A stretch of 64,000 nt of DNA, from NCBI GenBank assembly GCA_028554795.2, contig CM068827.1:140615751-140679750 (forward strand). The letters are read 5' to 3'. The stretch's first letter is position 1. Every line of letters begins with the position of its first letter. The stretch is from Sinohyriopsis cumingii (Eukaryota > Mollusca > Bivalvia > Unionida > Unionidae). The position numbers and the translations under genes are program-made. Positions 28,101-43,100 of the stretch are shown here, in pieces. The notes under the pieces were generated by a model. It worked only from the letters and a program-made list of their open reading frames with translations. It did not search any database and was not told where the DNA came from.

Positions 28101-31100
28101 GAAATGGCAGCCAGTGCCATCCCTGAGTACAAGCCAAGGCAGCCATCTTGGGCTGGCATAGATGGGTTTAGAACTTAAAGCATCTGGATGGCAAGTCTGA
28201 TACTCCCTTAAATTGAAACTTTGGATGGCAACAATACAAGTTACAACTAAATGGGTTACATCTGCAACTCATAATTCTAAATTCACACATGAAAAGTATC
28301 AGCCTGTTGCCCTCTGCCAGCATCCCAATTCTAATGAAGCAACTAGAAAATGAGGTCAACACTTTATAGTTAAAAGCATATATCATTTTTTATGATTAAA
28401 ACATTCACCATTTAATTCATAGTATAAACAATTTTGGGTGGTGGGAGTACCGCTTCCTGCCTACATCAGGTTACCATATGTACATGTGTGACCAGTCCAA
28501 TACATACAATCTTAACTTCTGTCAGAACCAACCGGGTCACTTCAGCTTTTGTTACTTTGAAATAGAAAAACCAAAACAATGCATGGGAAGAAAAAAAAGT
28601 GAAATGAAAATGAGGAATTCTAAATTCTGGTGTGCTGAACAGTGCTATGAACACTCCTAAAGGAAATTTATATGTTACAGTGAAAACAAAGAATACAAAA
28701 CTCTACCTTTTACAGGATACAAAGTATATCTGATATCAGGAACAATGTATGGTCAATTTATTGGTATTTAAGGCTTGCATAATTTTGTGTCAAGCATGTT
28801 ATGGTCTTGATATTAAAACTTGCTTAAGGGATGGAATGAAAATGTTTCTGCTTGATGCAGACAATCTGCACAGGGACAGTTTTTAACATATTTTTCAGGA
28901 ATGATATCTGCAAATTTACTATGCAGAAAAATTCAGGTATGGTTAAAAAATAAATCAAAATCAAGGTACTGATCCAGTCAAATGAGAAAATAGAAAATAT
29001 GGAATCTGAAAATTTGTGAGTAGAAAAATTACTTTATTGAATGAATGAATATATAGCTAAGTTTTACCAATAATTCTACATACAATATCTGCTCCCAGTA
29101 TTTAATTTGGCAAAATTATTAGGGCCTGGCAGGTTACATTTTGAAAAGGCCACTGAAATTTTCAAGACAGTCACCGTATGTCCACTAATGTTTGATAGGC
29201 AAATTGAGTGATGTATAAAGACAATTATAAATACAAACAAGACGACTTTCTCCACACAGAAACAATTTAACACAATTGTGCATTCTCTTTTAAAGATTCA
29301 AGTAATTACATCCAGGTTATTTCAGTTCATTTATACTTGCATCAAGGTGTGTAAACATCCAGGACATGTGATTACACAAATCCCTGTTAAAATGTAATGA
29401 TTTGCCTGGCGCCCAACAAAGCCATGTAACTTTCTTTAATAATAATGAGCTTAATCTAATCATTAAAACACACGATTCCTAGATCAGCTGCCAAAATCAA
29501 GCGCTTACTGAATTTTGTGATACAGTAATAAGACGTTTTCATTGATGATCTAGTTATGTTTTCAGTTACTAGTTATGCTTTCACTATCTAGTTATCTTTT
29601 CAGTGACTAGATATACTTTCGTTGATTATCTAGTTGTTTTCAGTGACCAGATATACTTTTACTTATTTATTACCTAGTTATGTTTTCAATAATTATCTAG
29701 TTATGTTTTCACTTATTACCTAGATATGCTTTCACTTATTATCTATATAAGCTTTCACTTATTATCTATATATGCTTTCACTTATTATCTAGATATGCTT
29801 TCACTTATTATCTATATATGGTTTCACTTATTATCTAGATATGCTTTCACTTATTATCTAGATATGCTTTCACTTATTATCTATATATGCTTTCACTTAT
29901 TATCTAGATATGCTTTCATTTATTACCTAGATATGCTTTCACTTATTATCTAGATATGCTTTCACTTATTATCTAGATATGCTTTCACTATCTAGATATG
30001 CTTTCACTTATTATTTAGTCATGTTTTCAGAGACTAGATGTTTTCACTAATTATCTAGCTATGCTTTCACTTATTACCTAGATATGCTTTCACTAATTAT
30101 CTAGATATGCTTTCACTTATTACCTAGATATGCTTTCACTTATTATCTAGATATGCTTTCACTTATTATCTATATATGCTTTCACTTATTATCTAGATAT
30201 GCTTTCACTATCTAGATATGCTTTCACTTATTATTTAGTCATGTTTTCAGAGACTAGATGTTTTCACTAATTATCTAGCTATGCTTTCACTTATTACCTA
30301 GATATGCTTTCACTAATTATCTAGCTATGCTTTCACTTATTACCTAGATATGCTTTCACTTATTACCTATATATGCTTTCACTTATTATCTATATATGCT
30401 TTCACTTATTATCTAGATATGCTTTCACTTATTATCTAGATATGCTTTCACTATCTAGTTATGCTTTCACTTATTATCTAGATATGCTTTCACTATCTAG
30501 TTATGCTTTCACTTATTATCTAGATATGCTTTCACTATCTAGTTATGCTTTCACTATCTAGTTATGCTTTCACTTATTATCTAGATATGCTTTCACTATC
30601 TAGTTATGCTTTCACTTATTATCTAGATATGCTTTCACTATCTAGTTATGCTTTCACTATCTAGTTATGCTTTCACTTATTATCTAGATATGCTTTCACT
30701 ATCCAGATATGCTTTCACTGATTATCTAGATATGCTTTCACTATCCAGATATGCTTTCACTGATTATCTAGACATGCTTTCACTATCTAGTTATGCTTTC
30801 ACTGATTATCTAGATATGCTTTCACTGATTATCTAGATATGTTTTTACTTATTATTTAAATATGCTTTCACTATCTAGTTATGCTTTCACTGATTATCTA
30901 GATATGCTTTCACTGATTATCTAGATATGTTTTTACTTATTATCTAGATATGTTTTTACTTATTATCTAGATATGCTTTTACTTATTATCTAGATATGCT
31001 TTCACTGATTATCTATTTATGCTTTCATTGAGGCTTTGATGGCAGATAAGTCATTTCCATATTCAGTGCTACTATCTCTATTACTACATACAATTCACAT

Positions 31101-34100
31101 GCAATTTATGAGCAATCATAATTTTATTAAGCCAATGTCATAACACATTGTAAGTTTTACTTTTATTCATTTCTATAAGGGGAACTATTCACATACACTT
31201 CTTTCATCTAAAATCTGGACGAAAGTGATTAAAAATTAAAAATATACTCTTATAAAAAGACCAAAGTGGGAATCCCCCCTCTGCATAAAAACCCTAGAGA
31301 AATCACTGGTAAAAGAGTGTAAGGGTTTTACAGCACTGAAAAACAACTGGATTCATAATTCAAGAATTGTATTCTGTTGGCTCACCTCTGAGACACTAGT
31401 GGCAGCACTGCTTGGTTCCAGTGAGAGTGGACTACTTTCGCAGCGATCTGGATCTGGAGCACTCCCACAGACATGGGCGATTTCATTACTCATGGATGTG
31501 TTGCGGACAGGAAGTGAATGAATCGTTGTGCCTTTTGGAACTGAGCTGCTGATAAACATTTCAATCTGCCTCTTCTGATTCTGTACAATGTGATATTTGG
31601 TGGGGTTTTCCAATTTGGTCGTGACCTGCAAATTAAAGCATGATTTAAAATTTAAAAAATTGTCATGAAATGTCTTGAGCATTAAATCTGAACACAGACT
31701 TACGAGTTGTTATTGGCAATAACTTTAATGTGAACTAAACAGAATTTCAGCCTGGTTGGATATTGTTCATTGCTAAGGCGTTTTAAATACAGCTTCAAAT
31801 TTGGGGGTCTTGTGTTCAAGTTTTGTGTTCAGTTTCCTATGGGTTGGAACTGTTATTTTTCAGAGTAAATGTAGGACCTGAATGACCCCTGTAAACTGTA
31901 AGAATCTTATCAGCAATCATAATATATAACATCGGAACAAATAATGGAGAGGACATTTTTTAAGAACAATTTTTTTCAGTATATAACACAACATGCACTA
32001 CCCTTTGCATTTGTGACTGCTATGTGTGTGGTACCAATTTATTAAGTTCAAGAGTTCCTTAAATCCACTCATTTCCAAACCCTCCAAAACAGATGTTTGA
32101 GTCAAGAACACATACACCAATGAACAACTATAAATTGCAGTGTAGATTCCATGGAAAGGCCAGCTTTTAAAAAGTCATCAAAATTTATACCCCAAAAAAT
32201 GTATGAATCCGTTGTACCATATTTACTCAAACTGCATGCAACATACACCCTGATCTGCCATTTCATAATGCACCTGAAGATCAGGGTATAAGCCATTTGT
32301 TCTAGCGACTACTCCTAAGAAACTGCGTTGATCCAGATCAGTCGGTTCATTATGCAAGGTCAGATCTGGATATGTGCAGTTATTAACCTTTTGGCTGATA
32401 ATTACTCTTAAATGTGAAAGGCACTGCAATCATTTTATTTTTGCGAACATGACGGTCATAATTGTATAAGTCATTGTTTACCAGACGAACCGCTATAAGT
32501 TCAAAGATTCTGCAATAAACCATGTGATTTGCTTTGAACGTTTATTTAAAATATAAATATAAGCAATATTTCATTCACACATTTTAAGCAAGTCATCAAT
32601 GCTTTCAGACGATGAAAGGAATGAATGAGGCTCTTTAAATAAAAACTATTTTTTATTAAACTGTACAATACCCTCAGATGGATCAGTCAGTCTACAAACA
32701 AAACTTAAGATCTCCTGAGGCATAGGTGTTGCTGACCATGCTGTACGCTTGCAAACCCTGGATGGTGTATAGACGCCATGCCAAGAAACGGATTCATTTT
32801 CACATGAACTGAGGTAACTGATGAGGACAAGATAATAGGACAAGGTCCCAGACATGGAGTTGAGAAGGGCAGGTCACGTCATCATAATGTCAGAAGAGTA
32901 ACATTCAAAGATCTGCTATGTTGTGCTGAAAGAAGGAGAGCGACCTCAGAGTAGTCAAAAGAAATCTCTCCACTTGGCAGAGTCTTGTCCATACTCTACA
33001 TGTTCTTAATGGAGAAGAATTAGAGAGGCCCGTAATGCAGAAGCATGAGCAGCATAAATCTCATTACTGCAGCACATTCTATATATATATATTTCAAGCA
33101 CGCTGAAGTGACATCTCCTGTCAAGTATGTCGCTGACAGTTCAGAGCACAAATTGCTTGATCAGCCAAGTTAGCGTTGTCATGGTCATCATCGAGCTCGA
33201 AGGACAAACAACATAACACAATACTCTAAATATTAAGAATAAAACCCTGACACTTCTTGTTTCTGCAAATCATCAATACACATGACTAAATATTACATGC
33301 ACTTGTCAATTAAACTTTTTTGGGCTTTTTTGAAAGAGATTCTGAGCCTGGACTAGTACATGTAACCCAGGTCCTGTATGATGATCACAGGCTTGTTCAT
33401 TTCATTTTGTCCACATGTTGGTCACAACTTATAAGCCACTGTTGAACAGGTGAACTTGCGTAATTTAGTTGAACATCCAGCTATAAATCACATCCTGCCT
33501 GCAAATGGCGTCATAATGTCACTACTATCTGCTCACTTGGGTGACAGAAATCTTTGTATGTTGATGTACATATATTAACTATGCAATAAAAATGTACGAA
33601 GGTTTCAGTTAATACTGCAACAAATGTAAAAACAATTTATGGTCTTTGCCACAGCAAGACACATACATCCTCCTACACCAGTTATTCCTTCCTCTATTAC
33701 TCTACAATCACAGCATAACATGGCTGGCAATTCTGACGTCTGTACTGTAAATAATTTCCAAAACGTTAACACGTCACTGCTGGTATTGCAATCACAACCC
33801 AAAAATGTGATACCCACTAAGCTGGGTCTATCACAGAACTAGAAATTGGCAGGAATCATGCAATTGTGATTCCTGGAACAAAAGCTGGTTAAGCAATATG
33901 CAAGAAACAGGCTCAAAGTGTGAACAGGCCTTGATCAACAAGTAAATTCCAGTCAATTTATTTTGGGGAGGGTTTTTGCAAAAATGACTACATTTTTGTT
34001 AGTACTTAAATTCATGGAATGCAGGAATGGTCTGATTGTTTCCACAGAAGGATTACTGTTCCAAGGATATTTAAATTCATGGAATACAGGAATGGTCTGA

Positions 34101-37100
34101 TTGTTTCCACAGAAGGATTACTGTTCCAAGGATATTTAAATTCATGGAATACAGGAATGGTCTGATTGTTTCCACAGAAGGATTACTGTTCCAAGGATAT
34201 TTAAATTCATGGAATACAGGAATGGTCTGATTGTTTCCATAGAAGGATTACTGTTCCAAGGATATTTAAATTCATGGAATACAGGAATGGTCTGATTGTT
34301 TCCACAGAAGGGTTACTGTTCCATGGATATTTAAATTCATGCAATGCAGGATGGGTCTCATTGTTTCCAAAGAAGGGTTACTGTTGTTGGGTATTTAAAT
34401 CATATCCTACTATTCCATAGATTACTATTTGCTAGGTATTTAAATAATGTCCTATTATTCCACAGATTACTGCTTGCTAGGTATTTAAATAAGGTCCTAC
34501 TATTCCATATATTACTGTTTACTAGGTATTTAAATAAGGTCCTATTATTCCACTGATTACTGTTTGCTAGATATTTAAATAATGTCCAATTATTCCACTG
34601 ATTACTGTTTACTAGGTATTTAAATAAGGCCCTATTATTCCATGGATTACTGCTTACTAGGTATTTAAATAAGGTCCTATTATTCCACTGATTACTGTTT
34701 ACTAGGTAATTAAATAATGTCCTATTATTCCACTGATTACTGTTTACTATGTATTTAAATAATGTCCTATTATTCCACTAATTACTGTTTACTATGTATT
34801 TAAATAATGTCCTATTATTCCACTGATTACTGTTTGTTAGGTATTTAAATATGTGATTTGTAGGAACTATGCAATATATAAAAATTGCTGTCCAAAGAAA
34901 ATTAGAAAATTTAAAGTAATCTTGTCAAATTAATCTTGCCCATTTATGACAATTTAATTTTAACAATTTATAACAAATTGTTCACGTCTGCTGGATTAAC
35001 GACTGTGGACTAAATAGAAGTAGTTTATATTATACATAGGCAGATCTAGCCCAATTGTTATATAAACATATATATTCACAAGTCATACTGAAATAAAATT
35101 TTGTCATCTGACAGGACAGCACTCAGACACTGGTAAATCAGACATAACATTTTAATTTTCAGTGGAATATGGATTTGAGCATTATAAAGTTTTCATGATC
35201 TCCAGCAAATGTTAATAAAACAAAGTGAGATTTTGTTTTAGACTTAAAAAATGCAAAAGAAGACAACTAAAACCAACCTCGATTGTACCATTTTGACAGG
35301 AATGCTGACACAGGTTTTGTACGCTTTCTCCATTTGTAACACTGTAACATGTATCACAAGCCTTGCTCATCTGCCATGTACAGTGGCTACCTCTATCACA
35401 GTAACCAGGATCGTAAGTCCAATGGTCAAAAGACGGGTATGACCACTGGTCAAATGAGGGGTACATCCAGTCATACTGAGAAAATTCTGGATAAAAATCC
35501 TCTTGCCGTGGGTACCAAATATATCCTAGGTTATTCTGTTCTAAACTGGTTGATGAATGCATTAAAATTCCACAGTGAATCTGCCAACTCCTCCAGACAA
35601 CACTTTCAAGTTCTTAATTATGTCCTTTCATATAGTATTGGGATGAAACAGGCTGCCATGGGAATATGAGTAACGTTGTTTATTGGGCAATATTCTATTT
35701 ATATCTCTCAAGTACTGTCTAGCTTAAAGAGAACATGATGCAATGGGAGAATCCACTTTCAAAATCATGAAACAATACAGGATATCTCTTTAAACTGCAC
35801 ATCCTTCTTGACTTCCATGTGATTGCAAAATGTATAAACAGTATTCAAAATTTGAAGAGTAACCTTTTGTTAATGCTTTTAAAACATCACGAGTAATATC
35901 AAGTTTTGAATGTTGGTCTACAAATAAGATTGGAACATTCTGAATGTTAATATAAACTATTAATAGACACAATCTTCAATCCACCCATTGTAAGTGGTTT
36001 GTCTAAACCTCCAAAAAAGGAGGAGAAAGTATAAAGGATTATTACAATAAAATTATTCTAAACAATAAAAACAAAGCCCCAATACTTATTACCGGTACTA
36101 GTATAACATATTACTTATGAAATCAATCTTGTTGGATTCTTAAAATTAATTCAGTGCCTCGTGATATATTGGTACATGACTAATCCCAGTCCCACTGGGA
36201 TCGTGGGTCTGAGCTACAGCTGTGGTACTACCATATATACTTGCTTCTAAGTCAACTAAAACTGCAAACAGCAAGTACCCTGATCTGCCATAGCATAATG
36301 TGCCTGCAGATCAGGGTCTATGTTGCTTGTTCTACTGATTAATCCTAACAAACTACACAGACTCCATTCTTCTGGTGCATTATGCAATGGCAGATCTGGG
36401 TCTGTGCTGTTTGCAGTTGGACTCATAAGCAAGTATATAAGGTATATTTTTTTTTAATATATAGCAGGTGTCATAAAAATGTAAACAATACACTGGCCCA
36501 GTCTGGCAAGTACCAACCAAAAAACTCGACTCAATCAGCTGTTATAGAAATATCGAAGCTGACAATGTTCATAGCTTTAATTCCATTCTGTGAAAGGTTG
36601 TCTACTGGAACTTGTTCTGTAACCCTTGTAACACTGTTGTAATTACCATTTGCAATCATTATTAAGATGAGTCCAACAGCAAACTGCAATGACCAAGATC
36701 TGCTGGCACAATATGCGGCAGCAGATCTGGGTCTTTGCAGTTTGTAAGGAGTAATCAGCAGAACAAACAGCATAAACCCTGACCTGCTGGCATATTATGC
36801 TAAGGCAGATCAGGAACTTTGTTGTTTGAAGTTTGACTCAACTTATAAGTGTGTAAACATGGAAATTACAACCGAGATTAGTCTCGTCCTCTTCCAATGA
36901 TAAGCATTTCTTAGTCTTGATGACTCAGGGAAGCACTTCCATAACTTTGATCAAAAAAACACACAGAAAACAAACTTTCAGTAGAAATAATGGACTTTCA
37001 ATGAACAAAGTTGGCAGTATTCTCAGCAGAACAAAAACTAACTCTGTTCAGTCCTGAATGAACACTTCAGCAATTGCCCGATGAGGAAAGAGATGGAAAA

Positions 37101-40100
37101 ATTCACTTAACCACTTAAAATTTTCATCTGCCACTTCAAGTTGGGCAATTGAATTTTGAACCATGGGCTCTATATACAATGCACAAGCCGTAGTGAACAG
37201 AATAGACACATATCCTGTGGCATAATGGGCTGGTAAATCTGGGTCCAGAAATAAAGACAGTATATTATTAATTTTCTCATCGAATAGTTACTATTTTTTA
37301 AAGTTTAGAAATTTTATTTAGGGTTTACTTGTTTCTGAGCAAAGAAAGTAAATTTAAATATTTGTACTTTTTTATCATTCTAAAGCAATCTAGTTGACGG
37401 GCTCTATCTACAAACATCTAATCTGTTAAAAGTAAAAGTCATGTCCCCTTTATCTGAACAAAAAATCAAAAGCTCAAGTTCAGAAACAGACAAATTAGAT
37501 CCTACTTAGGGAGAATCAAGGTCATGGAAATTTTACAGTTTTGTAGCAAGATGCAAGAAATAACAGAAAGTTTTATGAATCCAAGATTATTGTTTTACAA
37601 GATAAAGACTCAAAGTTTTGTGATCTAGCTTGAATCTGGTCTCAGAAGCAAAACTTTTGCATACAATTAAAAAAGGTTAAAAAAGTGTAATGTCTCAACA
37701 TTGCACAAAAGATTCATACAAAAACTATTCTAGACTGATGAGAAATGTGGCCTTTTACAAAGAATGTACGTGTTATGTGTAAATGGGAATGGGGAGAGTG
37801 ATAACTGCAGCTCCTGTCCTATGGCTATCTAAAATTAAAGTTTCCTACACAAATACAGTACTTTGTAGGTATAAAGCATGTAAAGATCACAAGAGTTATT
37901 TACATGGTTCCCAGAAGCAGATTAAAAAAACAGATAAATGAGTTAGTGCCTCTATTATCTCACAGTGGAGACTTTATGGTTGATAGGGCAGTTCATTTGT
38001 CCCATGTATACAAAACAGTATTTTCTTTGTGCTGTCTGAAAATAGCCACTTCAAAATGTTCTTCTCATACAATTAATTCACACAGAGCTTATTGACATAA
38101 CTGTACATGTGTACATAACTGACTAACAATATAATGCATAACAAATGGATTGGGACAATTAAGCTGCTAGCCTGGGGCCAGTGTCCATTTGGCCGCACCA
38201 GCTAATACTGAAAGCACAAAGTCCACCAGGTGATTTAATACCTCAGCTGTACATCACTTTCTTCTTTCAGAAATTTCAATGAGATAACCAAATCAAAACA
38301 GTCTGATGTTTTTATTCAAATTGATATCCCTGCCATGCAGAAATGAAAAGAAATCTCCAGTCAAGCATCATTTTGTTTACTTTGCTTCAGTCTGCATTTA
38401 AGAAAAATTCCTTCAATCTGCTTAATAAAGCCATTATTGTGTTGATGTGCTAATAAATGACAGCACATACATGTTCGGTTATCAAATTTTTCCATGTTTA
38501 TTTGCAATAAAATAAATTCATAAATTTTAATGGCATTGAGTTTTGTTGTGGAACAAAGGTAAATTTTGGTGGTACTTCAGTATTGCACCTTACCTGCAGG
38601 TCTCGCACATGTTGATATGACCTTCCGTTAAGGATCAGCAGTGAGTAGGTTTTCAAAATTTTCATGCAGGACCAACATCAAAAAATCTTTTAAATAAAAC
38701 TTCACATTGATACAACCATCAGTACAGGAGTAGCGATAACAAGAAAGATGACACTGTTGTTATAACTGGATGTCAGATTCATTGTTAACCAATCAGATAT
38801 CATAAGAAGTCCTTTATTGGAAACCCAATGTAGATATCAACATCTGTTGAGGAGGAGTAGCAATACAAAACGATTTTCAAGTTGGCCACTGTGGTGGTCA
38901 AACTGGATAACATATGAGCTTCATCATCTAGGTCCAAGCAGACATCCTGAAAGTCTTTTAGAGAAAAACCTCAAATAGATACAACATTCTGAAGGAGTGA
39001 CCATAACAAAAATTAAAGATCAATGTTAGCACCATTTTTTTTTCAGGACTAAAATGTCCTGTAGTTTTAAACCCTATGTCAATATCACCATCCAGAGTAG
39101 TTATAATATTTTCAAGATGGCCACCTTGGTGACCATATTGGCTATATACGAAGCATTATTTTAATTTAGGACTAACTAGAAAACGTGAGCAGTCTTTTCA
39201 GTGAAAACCCTATCTCAATACAACAGTCAGTTTGAGAGAAGAAGCTTTAACAAGATTTTAAAGGTTGCCCTGTTATCTTTTGGGACCAACAAGGCAAAAT
39301 AGAAAGTGAAAAAACACGCTAATAAGATCATTTGTTCGGGTGGAGTAGTAAGATGGTATTCAAGAATGGTACTGTGATTTAGGAAGAGTAGCAATATCAA
39401 ATCCTAATAGACACCAGATGATGTAACCTTAACGACCATTACAGCCAAGAAATTCACAGCATCAATCTAGCACCATATTTTATTCTGACCACGTCTGAAA
39501 TCAGCATTCAGCAAGAGAATTCCTAAATGTTAATTTGCTCTGTTAATCAAGAAATCTGCATTCCGGATCCAGAAATCAAATTCGGGGACCAAAGTGTAAA
39601 ATTGTATGTAACAATCACAGTTTATTGATGGCTGTACAAATACAGTTGATTGATTTAAGTTGTGGAAAGTATAGGGCTTCATTAATTTATATTAACCATT
39701 ATTGAATATACAGTACATTTTTACAGCCAGCATATTCATGTACATGTATATGGTATGATGACATTGTAAAATAAAAATGTACATGATTAATTTTTCTGGA
39801 AAACATGTTAATCTGGTCATATTCACTGGGAACAAAGGTGTCTGGATTAACAAGGCTCCTCTGTACATGTAATTTCACAATATATTCTTTTTTTAAAAAC
39901 AAACTTGATGAATGCAAGTTTACCTGTAGCACCTGATGTGGGAGCTCGCATGATGTAGGTGGTGTACTGGATAAAGGCACATTGATTCCCTGAGACTGTT
40001 GGTATACTTTTTGAATATGGCAGGCCTCCTGTTGACGTTTGTCTTCATTCTGAGCATGTTGTCGCATCAACTGCTGCTTTAAATTTGTACGTGTGCTCAC

Positions 40101-43100
40101 ATTTACATGTTTGATATCTGTTTGGGGACTGAAAAATAAAAGGAAAACAAATCAATATTTAAGGCAGAACATCAAATATAATGAAGGACACTAAAGATTT
40201 ACTTTAACTGCACTTACCAATAAACTGAACTATTTAATCATAGTGTGTGTGCACACATGCATGTGTGTCTAAATATTGTTATATATATATATATATTCTG
40301 TGTGCTTTACTTTTGTCCATGATTGAGGGTAGAGTAGCTATGACTACTTGACCTTTTATTGTTTTTTTTTAAAGTTCTAGCCTTATTTACAAACCTAGAA
40401 TGTTCTGGAAGTGAGCTTGCAACCTACATACTGTTAATTTTATTATGTCTGAGGTTTTTATATAAGCTTATGGTACATATACATAGTTCCCATGCTTTTC
40501 TAAATTAAATTTCCTGGATTTTTTCCAGGATGAAATTAATTTTTTCAAGGTTAATATATACCCATTACTGAATGGAATTAAAGAACATTTTGGATTATAA
40601 AACATGCATTTTCTGTAACTGAAGATGTGTCTCTTTCAAGACTCTCCAAAACATTTATGTCAGAAAAGATAATCATGTACCAAACCACAAAATGAGTCAC
40701 ATGAAACAAATCTGACTATATTCCTATAAATTGGCATTTAAAGCCATTTCAATGTACAGAATACAAATTCTAACTTTACTTTGCTGACCTGCGTTATGTT
40801 GCTACATAACAAGAACAAATTATTGTTTCCTTTCAAACTTTTATTTCCAAAGAATTCTAGAGCAATATATGTGCATGTTATACAAAGTAAACATTTCCTA
40901 TCACAGTATGAAACAAAAAAGCAATAAATGCAAAGTATTAGAATCTTAACTTGTAACGAAAAATGTTTAACCCTGAATTTATGTGCTAATAAAATCTCAA
41001 ACAACATTTTTCACCCAACCTAAACTCGTAAAGATGATTTGGTTAAAAATTCCATCATTTAAAGACATTTACAAAAGGGTTATTTAAATTTTGACAAAAG
41101 ACCTTCAAAATTATATACTGTTGTATAAACAAAGACTGAATTTTCTGTAAAATCAACATGTCTTCTTGAAGTTCAATAAACCAGTCCCAAAACCTGTATT
41201 GATACATGGGCTCTTATCGTTTCTTAATATATAATAAAAGGGACGACAATTTCCCATTTCACCTGCGTTCTATTTAAGATCTGAAATCAATGCTTTAAGC
41301 TACATGTCACTGTAATAGATTCACACCAAAGTGCAGCTCAAAGACTCAAAATTTTTCTAATCCAGGTTTCCTCAGAATATTCCAACCCCATTTTTCACAT
41401 TTGAACATTTTATAGCTGAGAGACTAGACGAAACTCAGCATAGATGAAACCTGACCCGGTACTCGCCATTTGCGTTAATAGTCACATGACTTTACAACTC
41501 TCAAACAATGACATCGGAAGTTCAATAGTCACGTGATATCAACAACTCTTTTTTAATGTCGTTGTACAAAATTTCAATTATATTAAATGAAAGTCTGATA
41601 TATTTTGTAAAAACCAGAAAGAATACATAATTCTCAATATATTTATTTCGAGAACAACTACAAGAAACTTGGCCAGTCTGATTCATCAAGCAGAGTAGTC
41701 TGGTTCCCTGCTTCGTATGTTCCCTGCGCGAGACAGCACATGTCAACATGGTAGTCACGTTACACAACAAAACTCCGGAAGCTGGTCTCAGAATAAATAT
41801 AGAGAATTTTGTGCTCTTTCGTTTTTGTATTTTTATTATAACCAGTATACGACTTTGATTTAATTTTTTTCTACAACATGAAAATGACGGTTGTGAGATT
41901 CTGTGTGCTCATTTGACTAGCAATCGAAATCGCTAGTACCAGCTCAAATTTCATCAATGCATTAGTTTTATTGTCTTTCAGCAGATTAAAGGCATAACGA
42001 TTTTAATACTTGCAATTTCTCAGAAAATTAATAATTTTCATATCGATTTCATGCAGTTTTAACTCAATTTAACAACGTTTAAGTTTTCTAGTTTATCCGT
42101 AAAGCGGCTATGCTTTAATGTTACCATGTAGGCCTCTTTAGATGCTAGACTGGTTTTCATATATGGATATTGAACTGTCTGTGAAACAAAAAGTCTACCA
42201 GATGAATCTAATCAACTGAGCGTTTGGATTGTCTCAACAAATTTATGGCAAGCACCCAAATGATCCATACTGTAACCTCCTAATATTCTGGTTAGAACTT
42301 GATAAATTTAACTCATGACCAGTTCAGTTACAACTGAGTTATGTAATTGTTTCGGGTGTCAAGTTGTGGAGGAAAATTCCCGGGGTTTTCCCGACTTTCG
42401 TCAATATTTGCAAAATTCAAGGACTTTTCACAGTCGGGAAAAAATTATTATTTCTCCTGACTTTTTCTCTGATTTCCCGGTAGCGTGGGAAACCTCTACA
42501 TATAATTATTCCTGTTTTGTCCACAAATTCTAATAATGAGGTGAGATTTCTCACATCAATGCAGACCATATCAATCATGATCGTTCATTTCCATTCACTC
42601 TGCATTAGGAAATATGTGTTGGAAAAAGAAAGATGGGTCATAACTGTTACAAATACAAATACACCCCACCCACCAGATAAAGTCTTTCACTGAAAATCCC
42701 ATGCTGATATGACTGTTGATTCCTGAAAAGTAATTATAAGATTTTCAATATGGTCAATGTGATGACGATATTGGATACTGCATGTCTGAGCAGCACCATT
42801 TTTATGTTGGACCAGCGAGATCTCAAAGGTAGTCTTTCAGTAAAAAAAAAAGATCTTGTGTTGACACGACCATCCATTCAGGAGTAGTTTCACAATATTT
42901 TTTAGATGACCACTGTGGCAGCCATGATGAATTTACAAGCAGCAGAATTTTAATTAACTAGACATCATAAGAAGGACCAATTAACTAGACATCGTAAGAA
43001 GGACCAATTAACTAGACATCATAAAAAGGACCACTGAACTAGACATCATAAAAAGGACCACTGAACTAGACATCATGAGAAGGACCACTGAACTAGACAT

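Noticed and set aside
29726-30836. Open frames with [15 protein letters not shown] repeats
   Set aside because: Artefact of the 23-bp array in Mitf intron 3.
35349-35669. Plus-strand open frame of 106 codons
   Set aside because: It is the shadow of the minus-strand candidate first exon; composition and splice context favour the minus strand.
39699-40100. A start at 40100 for the Rag-binding exon
   Set aside because: That codon is GTG, and the conserved frame continues upstream to a good acceptor, so it is an internal exon.
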